Shown in pieces: positions 36,862-46,628 of a stretch of DNA of 64,000 nucleotides (within the stretch, counting starts at the first letter, position 1; every line of letters begins with the position of its first letter). The translations under genes were made by a program, and so were the position numbers. The stretch spans positions 1 to 64,000 of the forward strand of contig JAXHLO010000003.1 of NCBI GenBank assembly GCA_034522075.1, in the 5' to 3' direction. This stretch comes from UBA7803 sp034522075. Its GTDB lineage: Bacteria > Pseudomonadota > Gammaproteobacteria > Pseudomonadales > Azotimanducaceae. The notes beneath the pieces are model-generated. The model had not been told where the DNA came from. It worked only from the letters and a program-made list of their open reading frames with translations, and ran no database searches.

Positions 36862-39684
36862 ATGAGTAAGAGACTTCTCGGCGCCGTGGCGTTGATGCTG
36901 GCGGCATCTTCCGCCTGGGGCTTTCAGGTGCGCGCGATCTACGAGACGCCTGCGGGTGGGGATCCGCTGGAAAGCGAAGGGCAGCAGATTGTCACCATCC
37001 AGGTGGAACGGGAACCCGGCGACGCGCCGGCTGCGTGCGTGATCAACTTGACTGCCGCGGCTCAGCAATTTGTAAACCCTCCATTCAACGCAGCGACACC
37101 CGGCGAAGACTACTCTCCCACCAGCGAAACCTTCGCGATGAACATCGGCGCCAACGATACGATCGTCGAGGAGCAACTGGCCGTAACAGTGACCGATGAC
37201 GGTTTGGTGGAGCCTACGGAGGTCTTTGCGGGCGTCGTCACGGCGGTCGAGCCCGACGACTGCGACGTGAACGCAGTCTTTAGCGGGATCGGTGACGAGG
37301 GATCCATTCCCATCTTCGACGATGATGAAGGCGAACTGGCACTGACGGTGAACCAGACCAGCATCACGGTCAATGAAGATGTCGGTACCGTGGACATCGG
37401 CGTGACTCTCACGGGGGAAGAGACCATTCAGGGAGCCTTCGAAGTATCCGTCGACTGGAACCTGGTGGACGGCACCGCCAGCTTCCCCGATGATTACGGC
37501 GATGTGGCATCCGGCAGCCTGACCTTCGACGAGACAACGCTCACCGCAACCGTGACGGTGCCCATCGTCGATGATTCGGTGATCGAGGGAACGGAAGATT
37601 TGAGCTTCGTGCTGAGTAATGCCGGCGGTTTTCTGGCTGCGGATGAGTCGGCCTTGCAGGTGGCCCTGGCCGAACCCAGCAGCAACGTACAGATTACCGA
37701 CAACGATGATCCCGGCACCTTCGTCTTCGCCAACGAACCCTATCGGGTAGATGAGAATGACGGGCCGGCGACGATTACCCTGCAGCGCCAGGGCGGTACG
37801 TCGGGAGAGCTGAGGGTCTTCTACCGGGCTGTGGAAGGGACGGCAACGGCGGGCGATGACTTCACCGACGTGAATGGCAGCGTTACCTGGGCGGACGGCG
37901 AAGGCGGCGAGCGGACGTTCACGGTGCCCATTGCCGATGACGCTGACGTCGAAGGCGAGGAAACCGTGCTGATCCGGGCCACCACCGACTCGGACTTCGT
38001 GGAATTCGAAGAGACGACGTTGACCATCGTCGATGACGAGTCGGCTGCTACCACGAGCTTTGCCACGGCCGGAGTGACGGCTGCCACCACCGACGAGAGT
38101 GTGGTGCTCACCCTGGTTCGCGCGGGCAACACAGACGGCGCCGTCAGCGTCGACTACGCCACCGCCGATGGCGCGGCCATAGCCGGTGAAGATTACGTGG
38201 CGACATCGGGTACGGTGTCGTGGGCGGACGGCGACGGCGAGGACAAGACCATCACCGTGCAGTTGCTGCCGGATCCCACGCGGGACGAGCCGGAAGATTT
38301 TCAGGTGCTGCTCAGCAACGTCACCGGTAACGCTACCCTGGGCGGCAACAGTGCCCTTTCCGTGACCATCACCGGTGTGACCAGCCGCGACATTGCCGGT
38401 ATTCCCAATCTGACCCCGAACCAGCAGGCGCTGGCCCGCTGGTTCGATCAGACCTGCGGCCGGCTGGCCGTACTGGAGACTCCGACACCCGAGCAGCAGC
38501 AACTCATCGAGGTCTGCAGCGTGGTGCGCGATGCCGCCACCGGGGACGCGACCGTGCGCGAAGCCTTGGACGCCATCAACCCCGAAGAGCTGCTGGTATC
38601 GGCGTTCAATGCGCTGAAGCTCACCGCCGTGCAGCACGGCAACCTGACTCAGCGCCTGAACGCCCTGCGCAAAGGCGCACGCGGGGTCAACCTCACCGGG
38701 CTCAAGCTCGACATCAACGGCCAGCAGATCGCCGGCAACGCCCTGCAGACCATGTTCGACGAATTGGTAGGCGGCGGCGCCAGTGCCGACGAGAACGTCT
38801 GGGGCCGCTGGGGCGCGTTCATCAACGGCCGCCTGGCCACCGGCGACAAGGATAAATCGGACAATGAGGCAGGCTTCGATTTCGACCTCTATGGCGTTAC
38901 CAGCGGCGTCGACTACCGCATCCGCGACAACCTCATCGCCGGGGTGTCCGCCGGCTTCGGCTCCGTGGATACCGGTTTCGCCAACGACAGCGGCGGCATG
39001 GATATCGATAGCTGGAATGCCGGCGCCTACCTCACCTACTTCCGGGAAGAGAATTTCTACCTGGATGCCCTGGTGACATACGGGCAGAACGACTACGACT
39101 CGAAGCGCAATATCGTCATCGACAGTGATCTGGGCTCGTTCAGCGGCACCGCGCGCGGCAGTACCGACGGCACGCAATTCTCCGCCGGGTTCGGCACCGG
39201 TTGGGACTTCAGCAGCGGCCCATGGACCTTCGGCCCCCACGGCGGTGCCTATTACTTCGACGTGGACGTGGACGGGTTCGATGAAATCGGCGTGTCCGGC
39301 CTCGATCTCGACATCGGCGATCAGAGCACCAAGTCATTCACCGTCAATGCGGGCGGACACGTTTCCTATGCCATCCTGACTGATTGGGGCGTGCTGGTGC
39401 CCAACGCCCAGGTGGACTGGGTGCACGAGTTCGAAGACAACCGTGAAACCCTGGCATTCCGTTTCATCAACGATCCGTTCGCCGACGACCCCAGCGATCC
39501 GTCGCCCACCATCACACTGCAGAGCGACCGGCCGGACGCCAACTACTTCATCTGGTCGGTGGGTATGTCGGCGCAGTTCATTCACGGCCTTTCGGCTTTC
39601 GTGAACTACCAGTCCTATGCCGGCTACAGTGGTGTGAAGATCGACGAAGTAAGCTTCGGCGGGCGCTGGGAAAAGACCTTCTGA
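36862..39684 (+). CDS. Autotransporter with Calx-beta repeats
   Basis: A 940-residue protein. A signal peptide (MLAASSAWG) leads into a passenger made of Calx-beta-type repeats at about residues 30-500. Each ends in the Ca-binding pattern I(T/V/F)D(D/N)D(E/D), for example PIFDDDEGE, ITDNDDPGT and IVDDESAAT, with VDYATADGTA-like strands (VDYATADGAAIAGEDYVA). A helical linker follows at about 515-640, and a C-terminal autotransporter beta barrel at about 650-940 ends in Phe (GRWEKTF). GGAGGGG precedes the ATG at 36862. The surface-exposed passenger probably binds calcium and mediates adhesion. A hairpin terminator lies just past the stop. Confidence 0.9.
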   Translation: MSKRLLGAVALMLAASSAWGFQVRAIYETPAGGDPLESEGQQIVTIQVEREPGDAPAACVINLTAAAQQFVNPPFNAATPGEDYSPTSETFAMNIGANDTIVEEQLAVTVTDDGLVEPTEVFAGVVTAVEPDDCDVNAVFSGIGDEGSIPIFDDDEGELALTVNQTSITVNEDVGTVDIGVTLTGEETIQGAFEVSVDWNLVDGTASFPDDYGDVASGSLTFDETTLTATVTVPIVDDSVIEGTEDLSFVLSNAGGFLAADESALQVALAEPSSNVQITDNDDPGTFVFANEPYRVDENDGPATITLQRQGGTSGELRVFYRAVEGTATAGDDFTDVNGSVTWADGEGGERTFTVPIADDADVEGEETVLIRATTDSDFVEFEETTLTIVDDESAATTSFATAGVTAATTDESVVLTLVRAGNTDGAVSVDYATADGAAIAGEDYVATSGTVSWADGDGEDKTITVQLLPDPTRDEPEDFQVLLSNVTGNATLGGNSALSVTITGVTSRDIAGIPNLTPNQQALARWFDQTCGRLAVLETPTPEQQQLIEVCSVVRDAATGDATVREALDAINPEELLVSAFNALKLTAVQHGNLTQRLNALRKGARGVNLTGLKLDINGQQIAGNALQTMFDELVGGGASADENVWGRWGAFINGRLATGDKDKSDNEAGFDFDLYGVTSGVDYRIRDNLIAGVSAGFGSVDTGFANDSGGMDIDSWNAGAYLTYFREENFYLDALVTYGQNDYDSKRNIVIDSDLGSFSGTARGSTDGTQFSAGFGTGWDFSSGPWTFGPHGGAYYFDVDVDGFDEIGVSGLDLDIGDQSTKSFTVNAGGHVSYAILTDWGVLVPNAQVDWVHEFEDNRETLAFRFINDPFADDPSDPSPTITLQSDRPDANYFIWSVGMSAQFIHGLSAFVNYQSYAGYSGVKIDEVSFGGRWEKTF

Positions 39685-39699
39685 GACATTGCCGGCCGC

Positions 39700-39719
39700 G
39701 GGGTAGCGTTCGCTACCCC
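39700..39719. terminator. Perfect hairpin shared by convergent genes
   Basis: GGGGTAGCGTTCGCTACCCC is a nine-base stem with a TT loop, fifteen bases after the autotransporter stop. The minus-strand FHA gene ends inside it (TAG at 39713-39715). It can act in both directions, although no U-run is obvious. Confidence 0.65.
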
Positions 39720-40798
39720 AGCCAGGTGAGCAGGCCCAGCGCTGCGACCGTCACGGCCGCTGCCGCGGCGATGATCAGCCAGGTGCGGTTGCCGCCGGCC
39801 GGCTTCGGCCGGCCGGCTGGAGCAGCCTTGCGCGCTTTGCCGGATGGCAGGCGGAACTCGCATTCCACCTGCGCGAAGCGGATGCGGTCGCCGTCTTTCA
39901 GATAGCTCACTGTGGCTTTGTCGCCATTGACGAACGTGCCGTTGGCCGACATCTGATCGATGATCCGCCAGCGTCCTTTGTCCGCGCTGATCTTGGCGTG
40001 GAAAGCGGAAATGCCGTCATCGTCGAGCTGCAGATCGCGGGCGTCTTCCGTACCGATGGACCATTCCTGATCGCCACCGGCGAATGACAGGACCTTGCCC
40101 GCCGAATTGCCGTTGACCACGCGCAGTTGGGGGCCGGATACCGCCGGACCATCGCCGGCGTCGGCCGGTGTTCCCGCGGCCATGGCTTTCAGCTCCTCCG
40201 GGGAAAGCACACGGGTGCCCTCCGGTTGATACTCCGGGTCGGCCCAGCTCCTCGGCACGGCCGCCGGCTTGGACGGCTCAGGGGCTGGTTCAGGCTCGGG
40301 CCTGGCGGGCTCCGCAGCTTCCGGCTTCGCAGCTTCCGGCTTCGCGGCTTCAGGCTCCGCAGATTCCGGCTCGGCGGCTTTGCCGGCCGGCTGTTCCTTC
40401 GGCTCGTCTTTCGGCTCTGCCGGTGCCGGCCGCACGACAGTGGCATTGGGGTCGACTTCGGGCTCCACCCGCCGGACCACGGTGGCATCGTTGTCGCGGG
40501 CGGCCGAGGGCGCTTCCACGACGAACGCCGACAGGTCGAATGCCACCCGGTCGCCGTTGTGCAGCAAGGTGGGCGTTTCGATGAGCCTGTCGTTGACCAG
40601 GGTGCCGTTGGCCGAGCCCAGGTCTTCCAGCCACAGGCCTTCGGCGTCCACGGTCAGGCGCGCATGGCGTCGGGACGGGTGGCCGTCCTGCACGCGCAGG
40701 TCGCAGTCTTCACTGCGCCCCACCACCATTTCGCCGGTGACTTCGATGCGATCCGTACCTTTGGGGTCGCTGCCCCGGATCAGGAAATAGCCGCTCAT
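39713..40798 (-). CDS. Double-FHA domain membrane protein, last gene of the electron-conduit operon
   Basis: A 361-residue protein. The N-terminal FHA domain (about residues 1-90) is complete, with GRSEDC, SRRHA and SANGTLVN, the residues that hold phosphothreonine. A Pro/Glu/Ala/Lys-rich linker (about 110-215, repeated EPEAAKPEAAKP units) leads to a second FHA domain (about 235-330), where GR is GT and SRRHA is SAFHA, so its phosphopeptide site looks weaker. A single membrane helix (TWLIIAAAAAVTVAALGLL) ends the protein, leaving the FHA domains in the cytoplasm. The ATG overlaps the stop of the PP2C gene. It probably recruits phosphorylated partners to the membrane; the kinase at 32881 is a candidate source. 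Confidence 0.88.
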   Translation of the reverse strand: MSGYFLIRGSDPKGTDRIEVTGEMVVGRSEDCDLRVQDGHPSRRHARLTVDAEGLWLEDLGSANGTLVNDRLIETPTLLHNGDRVAFDLSAFVVEAPSAARDNDATVVRRVEPEVDPNATVVRPAPAEPKDEPKEQPAGKAAEPESAEPEAAKPEAAKPEAAEPARPEPEPAPEPSKPAAVPRSWADPEYQPEGTRVLSPEELKAMAAGTPADAGDGPAVSGPQLRVVNGNSAGKVLSFAGGDQEWSIGTEDARDLQLDDDGISAFHAKISADKGRWRIIDQMSANGTFVNGDKATVSYLKDGDRIRFAQVECEFRLPSGKARKAAPAGRPKPAGGNRTWLIIAAAAAVTVAALGLLTWLG

Positions 40799-41586
40799 GA
40801 AGATTTCATCCAGTTCCAGATCAAATAGATCAACAGCCCCAGGCCGATGCCGCCGGCAGCCGGCAGCCACGCCCGGGATGCTACCGCATCGTCGGGCGGC
40901 ATGCGGAGGACGATGGCGCTGGCATCGTCTTTCCCGTGGCTCGCCGTCACGGCGTCGATCAAGGCGTCGGCGGCCGCCTGGGCATTGTCGGCATGGCGCA
41001 GAATCTCGCCGATGCCGGCATCGTCGACTTCCGCGGTAACCCCGTCGCTGCACAGCAGCAGCACGTCGCCGGCGTCGAGCTCTACCGTGGTGCGGTCGGC
41101 CACCGGTTGTTCAAAACCCAGCGTGCGGACCAGAACGTTGCGGTCCGGGTGCTGCTCGGCCTCAGCGGCCGTAATCTCGCCACGGTCGACCAGCCATTGC
41201 ACCAGGGAATGGTCCCGGGTCAGCTGGCGCAGTTGCCCGTCGTGCAGCAGATAAACCCGGCTGTCGCCCACCCAGGCAACCTGCGCACTGCTGTCGTGCA
41301 ACTGCACGGCTACGACCGTGGAGCCCATGCCCTTGCGGGCCGGGTCTGCGGCGGCCGCCGTGGTCAGATCCTGGTGGGCGGCTGCAATAGCGGCACTCAG
41401 GTCTTCGCTGTCGGCCACACCCTGGAGGATGCGGTCACGGACCATGGCGCTGGCCACGTCGCCGGCCGCATGTCCGCCCATGCCGTCCGCCACCAGCCAC
41501 ACGAAGCGCTCGGGCAGCTCACCGAGAGCGTCTTCGTTGGTCTCATGGCGGGTTCCCACCGCCGTCTGCATGCCGGTGTCGATCAC
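40795..41586 (-). CDS. PP2C-family Ser/Thr phosphatase with C-terminal membrane helix
   Basis: A 263-residue metal-dependent phosphatase. Motifs are TNEDALG, VADGMGGHAAGDVAS (metal Asp and Gly loop), MGSTVVAVQL, AWVGDSRVYLL and CSDGVTAEVDD, with the last metal Asp in KDDASAIVL. A membrane helix (LPAAGGIGLGLLIYLIW) anchors it, with the catalytic domain in the cytoplasm. The start is a GTG at 41586 sharing one base with the TAG of the pentaheme gene. An ATG at 41571 is possible but would trim the first strand. It would reverse phosphorylation by a Hanks-type kinase; the double-FHA gene overlaps its end. Confidence 0.9.
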   Translation of the reverse strand: MIDTGMQTAVGTRHETNEDALGELPERFVWLVADGMGGHAAGDVASAMVRDRILQGVADSEDLSAAIAAAHQDLTTAAAADPARKGMGSTVVAVQLHDSSAQVAWVGDSRVYLLHDGQLRQLTRDHSLVQWLVDRGEITAAEAEQHPDRNVLVRTLGFEQPVADRTTVELDAGDVLLLCSDGVTAEVDDAGIGEILRHADNAQAAADALIDAVTASHGKDDASAIVLRMPPDDAVASRAWLPAAGGIGLGLLIYLIWNWMKSS

Positions 41587-42848
41587 TACAGCGCCCGGCT
41601 GAGCTGTGCCATGGCGTTGGCGAAAGCGGCGGGGTCGTAGTCGCTGTCGCTGGCCACGGCGCCGTAGACGGCGTCCAGTGCCGACTGCAGGCGGCCCGCG
41701 TCCCCGAGATAGAGCGACAGGCTCTCCACGCCGAGGAACGCCTGTTCCGCGGCGGCGTAGTCGGCCAGGTTGCCGTTGGCGCCGGCTTTGACGATGGCGC
41801 GGCGGATGGCCTGGACCTGATCGCGGCTGACGTCCGCAGTGGTCCAGTCGCGTTGATCCACCCAGTCGGCCAGCTCGGCCGCGGCTCGCTTGGCGGCACT
41901 CACATCCCGGGCGCCGGCCTGCAGCAGGGCCGTGTGCAGGCGGTTCAAGGCCGACCGGTCGCCTGGCGCCAGCACGTCGGCCATGGCGCCGAGCATCAGC
42001 AGCGACTGTCCCTGCAGCCGCAGCTCGCCGGGTTCCAGGCCGCGCTGGCGGTTGGATTCCTGCCAGCGCAGGTCGTCCATGGGATGGTGGCAGCTATGGC
42101 AGTCGTAGAAGGCGAAGTCCGGCAGCCCTGGTGCGTACAGCTCGGATCCGAGCAGATCCAGATATCGCCGTGTGGTCTCCACCTGGCCGGCACGCCAGAC
42201 GTCGAAGCCGCTGGGGGCGCCCTTGCGCTGCCGGTAGTCGTCGTCCACCTCATAGTGGGCGGGCTGGTTGGCGGTGTAGGCCTCGAGCTCGAACGACAGC
42301 CGCGGATGCCCGGCACCCATGATGCGGTGCGTGGTGAACTGATCCCGGGTGCCCAGATGGCAAGACAGGCACACTTCCGCCCGCGCGTTGATGTCTTCCG
42401 TGGCGAGCATGCCGCGCTCCAGGTTGTCCTGGTGGGTGGCATCGGGCTCCGTGTGACTTTCGATCCACAGCTCCGCGCCGCCATGACAGGCTTCGCAGCC
42501 CACGCCGTCACTGAGCTGGAACTTGGCGCCGCGCTGCTCGGCGGGGACGTTGTCCGCATGGCAGTCGAGACAGATGGCGGCACCCTGGGCATTGGGCAGC
42601 CCCAGCTTGCGTGCCATGCGCTGCGATTCCGGGGTCAGCAGCGTCTGATAGGCGCGGGCATGGCGGTCGTCGGCCGACCAGATGCGGTATTCGTTGAGCC
42701 ACACGTTGCTGTCGGCCTGGGGCTCGAGCTTGCCGTGACAGACGCCGGTGGCGCAGCTCGCTACCCCGAGGTGGTCGTATTCGTCCAGGGGCGCCGCCTG
42801 CGCCGTCAACCACAGCATGGCTGCCAGGCACGGTACAGCCCGCCTCAT
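41586..42848 (-). CDS. Pentaheme cytochrome c of the c554-like type
   Basis: A 420-residue exported protein with a signal peptide (LAAMLWLTAQAA). There are five heme-binding sites: one unusual CX4CH (CATGVCH, Cys32-His38), then CLDCH (from 93), CEACH (from 118), CLSCH (about 160) and CHSCH (about 249). The arrangement, with GAGHPRLSFELEAY between sites, is like the cytochrome c554 family of ammonia and sulfur oxidisers. The last 150 residues are helical without hemes. It would be a soluble periplasmic carrier. The ATG overlaps the stop of the decaheme gene (ATGA), so it belongs to the same operon. Confidence 0.9.
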   Translation of the reverse strand: MRRAVPCLAAMLWLTAQAAPLDEYDHLGVASCATGVCHGKLEPQADSNVWLNEYRIWSADDRHARAYQTLLTPESQRMARKLGLPNAQGAAICLDCHADNVPAEQRGAKFQLSDGVGCEACHGGAELWIESHTEPDATHQDNLERGMLATEDINARAEVCLSCHLGTRDQFTTHRIMGAGHPRLSFELEAYTANQPAHYEVDDDYRQRKGAPSGFDVWRAGQVETTRRYLDLLGSELYAPGLPDFAFYDCHSCHHPMDDLRWQESNRQRGLEPGELRLQGQSLLMLGAMADVLAPGDRSALNRLHTALLQAGARDVSAAKRAAAELADWVDQRDWTTADVSRDQVQAIRRAIVKAGANGNLADYAAAEQAFLGVESLSLYLGDAGRLQSALDAVYGAVASDSDYDPAAFANAMAQLSRAL

Positions 42849-45800
42849 CGGCCGGAGCCCTCCCGGCGCGCCTCGTCGGCGGGTTCGTTGGTCACGAACC
42901 AGGGGCTGCCCTCGTGAAGATAGAGCCGCCGCATCTCGGTGACGCTCAGCGGCCGCGAGCCCTTGCGGCCGAACACGGCGACCTGGCCGCCGGTCTCGTC
43001 TACGCCCCGGTCCCGCTCCAGGGCCCGTGACAGGCTCAGCGCCGGCTTCGACGTCGGATAGTGGGCGATCAGCTCGGGATTGGGCTCCGGGCTGAAGCCG
43101 TAGAACTTGGGTTGCAGATCCGGCGACGTGAGTTGGACTACTTTGAGCCCGCCGTCGCCGTCGGCCACGTAAGCGAACAGGGAGGCATTCGTGGTGGCTA
43201 TGGCCACATCCCGGGCGTCACTGATGGCGCCGCCGGCGTTGAAGCGCTGCTGTACGCGCATGGCCTCGGGTTGCTCCACGTCGACGATGACCAGGCCTTC
43301 CCTGCCGGCCGCCACATAGGCGTAGGTGCGGGAGACGAAGACGCGCTGTGCGTCGGCGATTCTCACTACGTTGGCGTCGGTGAGCCGCGGATTCGCCGGG
43401 TCCGTGACGTCGATGGCCTTCAAGCCGTCGGCGTCGGTGACGAACAGATAACGGAACTGCTGCATGGCGCCGCGCGGGTCGTTGAGCGGCAACCGCGCTG
43501 CCAGGCGCGGATTCAGCGGGTCGTCCACGTCCACCACCACCAGTGCGCTGCCGGTGAGCACGTAGGCGTAGTGGCCGCCGAGAGTGAGGTAGCGGGCGCC
43601 GTTCAGCACGCCGTCCGGGTTCCAGGTGGCGGCGCGGCTCAGATTGTTGTTGCGCGGCTCACCGTCCGCCAGGGTATTCACGTCCACCACGATCAGGCCT
43701 TCCTCGGCATCGCTGATGAAGGCATAGGAATAGATGGGGTGGAACGGCTGCTCCTGGTTGTCGATGCGCATCAGCTCGCCTTGGTTGCGGGCCGGGTCCA
43801 CCGGCTGGTTGGTGGGCAGCGCCAGGCAGGTGGCGTTGGCCGAGGCGATGTGAGTGTCCTGGCCCAGCGGGCTGAACGGTGCGGTGATGATGCGCTGAGA
43901 GATGCCCTTGTTGGCAATGCTCGCTACATCGAGCACCCGGCTGCCGGCGCGCCCCTGGGCGGTGAACAGGTATTCACCGCGCAGTTGCAGGCACTGCACG
44001 GTGCCGGCTTCGTGGCCGTAGCCCTTGGTCAAACGGCGGCCGTTGTCCTGGTGGTCCTGATACCAGTCCGGGTAGGCGTAACGGTGCAGATAGCTGCCGA
44101 TGACGGCCTGCGGCTCGTCCCACTCGGTGACGCGTACGGCGTCTATGGCGCCTTCACCGCCCAGGTAGGTGTGGTAGCCCATGAAGTTGACGAAGTTGGT
44201 GCCGAACATCAGCAGCTGCGCCATGATGGCATTGTTGTCGTTGTCTTCGGACAGGTGGCAGTCCTCGCACATCTTGGTCTCGGTCTTGCGGACCGTGTGC
44301 GGGAAGTGCGGGTTGAACGCCTGGGACGAGAAGCCGCTGGCGGCAATGGGCGGCTGCTGCACGTAAATCTTCTCGCGGTTGGCGTTGGTGGACGACAGCA
44401 CCAGCGCCGAGCTCGAGCGTACCGGCGCGATCTTGCCGCCCTTGGCATCGCCGCGGCGGCCGAGCAGGAACATCTGGTCCCGGGCCACCTGCGGGTTGTA
44501 GGTGGCGTAGTTGCGGGTCTCACCGCCCTCGTAGTGGTGCCGTTCGGTTTTCCAGTTGGCTTCGATGGGCAGGTGGCAGCCGCCGCAGGACGTGGTCCAG
44601 GAGGTATGGCACGTGTAGCACTCCATTTCGTCGTTGGAGTGGGCCAGCATCTCCGCCGGAATGTCCGGCCCCCAGTTCTGTTTCTTCGGGTCTTTGCTCA
44701 TCAGCTTGGCCCGGGCCGCTTTCTCGTTGTAGGCGGGATGTCCGGTGGACACGGAGTCTTTCACCAGCGACAGCTCCCACTCCAGGTCCGGGTCCATCAT
44801 GGAGCGCTGATACAGCTTCTCGCCCTGCCACTCGAAGCGGCGGCGCCCGTCCGGGGTGCGCAGCGCCATGAGGTCGGTGCCGCCGTCCAGGGCCGCCGGG
44901 CCGGAGGTGTACAGATTGGGGTACTCCCGGGACGTGCCGTGGCAGTCTTTGCAGTCGATCTCCACGGCCAGCGCCACTTCGCCGTACAGGTGCCCGCTGC
45001 CGTGATTGTCCTGAGAGTAGTGGCAGTCGACGCAGTGCATGCCCACGTCCACGTGGATGGAAGACATGTGCACGGCCTTGTCGAACTTGTCCGGGTCGTC
45101 ATCGGCGACCTTGCCGCCTTCCGCGTCCAGCAGATTGCCCTTGCGGTCGCGCTTGAAGACGGCGCGGAAATTCCAGCCGTGGCCGTGGTAGTCGGCGAAC
45201 TGGGTATCGGACAGCTCCGGGTTCAGCTCCGAGACCTTCTTCAGAAACTCCACGTCCGCCCACTTGCCGCGCGGTGCCGCACCTTCCGGATTGCGGTCGA
45301 GGACCTCCCGGGTGGTGGCGTGATCGGGATACTGCTGTTCCTCGGGCCACATGTGCGGGGCGTCCGACTCGTAGTCCCACATGGTGTAACCCAGATAGCT
45401 GTTCATGAACATGTTGGGCTGATGCATGTGACAGACCATGCACTGACTGGTGGGAATGGCGCGGGTGAAGGTGTGCTCTACCGGGTGGCCGGACTCGTCC
45501 TGCGGAATGGTCGGGTCGGCCGTGGCCGTTTTGCCTTCGTGCCCGAGAGCGGCGTAGTGGCCGGAGTGCCGCGGATCGCGGTCGTTGGCATAGACCACGT
45601 GGCACGATGCGCAGCCGGAGTTACGATAGTCGCCGGGTTGATCGTTGGTGCCCTGGAACCAGGTCAGCGGGTCGTTGAGGCGGGTCTTGGTGATGTTGAT
45701 CAGCGGCACGGCGATGCGCGCGCCGGTGCCCGGACCGCGGTTCGACTGGCGGAAGTCCGGCCGGCCGGGTTCCTCGAGGCGCTGCAGTTGACCCAGCGCA

Positions 45801-46628
45801 TTGGGCAGGCCGGTTTCGGGAAAGAGGTTGGTGATGTTGCGCCCGCCGCGCTCGAACACGCGGAAGATGTCGCCGGGTTTCACCGTCTCCCAGGCCGGCA
45901 GCGGATACAGATACGGCAGCACGCCTTTCTCCCGCGCTGCTTCGGCCACGTCCTCCGGCAGTTCCGGACCATGGATCATGGCGGCCTGGCCGTCGTCGGT
46001 GTAGGCCTCGCCGAGGATGTAGTTCTTGTAGGGGAGAATGCCGTTGTTGTACGACGCGCCGCCCCACAACATCGCGCCGGTGGAATGCATGCTGCGGATG
46101 GAGGCTTCGATGATTTCCTGATGGCAGGCCCCGCAGGCCAGATCCGCCACCCGGTAGTCGGACGGGTTCGTGAAGCGGATGAACTCCCGCGCTTCCCGGT
46201 TTAGCAGGGTGTAGGTGCGTTCCGGGTTGGCGCTGGAGGGGTAGTGCCACTCGTCGGGATAGCGGGGCAGCACGTGGGCTTGTTCCCGGGCCGCTGCATA
46301 GCGTGCATCACCCTGGTTCACACCGGCTGCCACGCTCACGCCGGCATCGCCGCCGTGACAATCGGTGCAGCCGAGCCGTACCGCCGGGCTCTCGTGCATG
46401 GACGCGCTGTCGGTCTCACTGTGGCAGGAAAGACAGCCCTCGCTCTTGGCGTGCGACGTCGTCGGCCGTCTGCCGCGCCGGCGCCGCCGGCGCCATCTGA
46501 TAATCGCGCTCCACGGCCTTGGGCGCCGCACTGCCCCACGCGTCATTGAATATGACACCGGCACCCAGCAGCACGGCCAGTGGGAGCGATTTCCAAATCG
46601 CGACTCTTACTTCGCCTGAATTCATCAT
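42845..46628 (-). CDS. Decaheme cytochrome with LVIVD beta-propeller, frameshifted in the signal peptide region
   Basis: About 1260 residues after allowing for one extra base near 46448-46470. The ATG at 46628 overlaps the upstream barrel stop (ATGA), and its frame encodes a signal peptide (KSLPLAVLLGAGVIFNDAWG). The frame then shifts into the main one at the first heme site. Ten CxxCH sites follow: CLSCH, CTDCH, CGACH, CASCH, CMVCH, CVDCH, CKDCH, CYTCH, CGGCH and CEDCH (about residues 63-786). A propeller of five or six LVIVD repeats follows at about 880-1190 (EGLIVVDVNTL, SALVVVDVDDPLNPR, EGLVIVDVEQPE). The n-region of the signal peptide is encoded by a REP half-unit. With the barrel encoded upstream it probably forms the outer part of a trans-envelope electron path. 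Confidence 0.87.
46580..46610. repeat. REP-like half-unit within the decaheme signal peptide
   Basis: 31 bp, GTGGGAGCGATTTCCAAATC to GCGACTCTTAC, a single hairpin of the REP family. On the minus strand it encodes VRVAIWKSLP of the signal peptide, starting on a GTA codon, the same phase as the copies in the hemolysin III and ygiQ genes. Confidence 0.85.

Noticed and set aside
36721..39240. Open frame of 839 codons on the minus strand
   Set aside because: Antisense shadow of the Calx-beta autotransporter, which has a signal peptide, ribosome-binding site and terminal Phe.
40265..40365. Short tandem repeats in DNA (GCTTCCGGCTTCGCA-like)
   Set aside because: These encode the Pro/Glu/Ala/Lys linker of the double-FHA protein, so they are a protein-level low-complexity region.
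39713..41586. PP2C and FHA genes as part of a type VI secretion cluster
   Set aside because: No tss, hcp, vgrG or clpV genes are in the window, and both genes overlap the cytochrome operon.
43061..46204. Open frame of 1047 codons on the plus strand
   Set aside because: It is the antisense shadow of the decaheme gene; the ten heme motifs and LVIVD repeats on the other strand fix the true coding strand.
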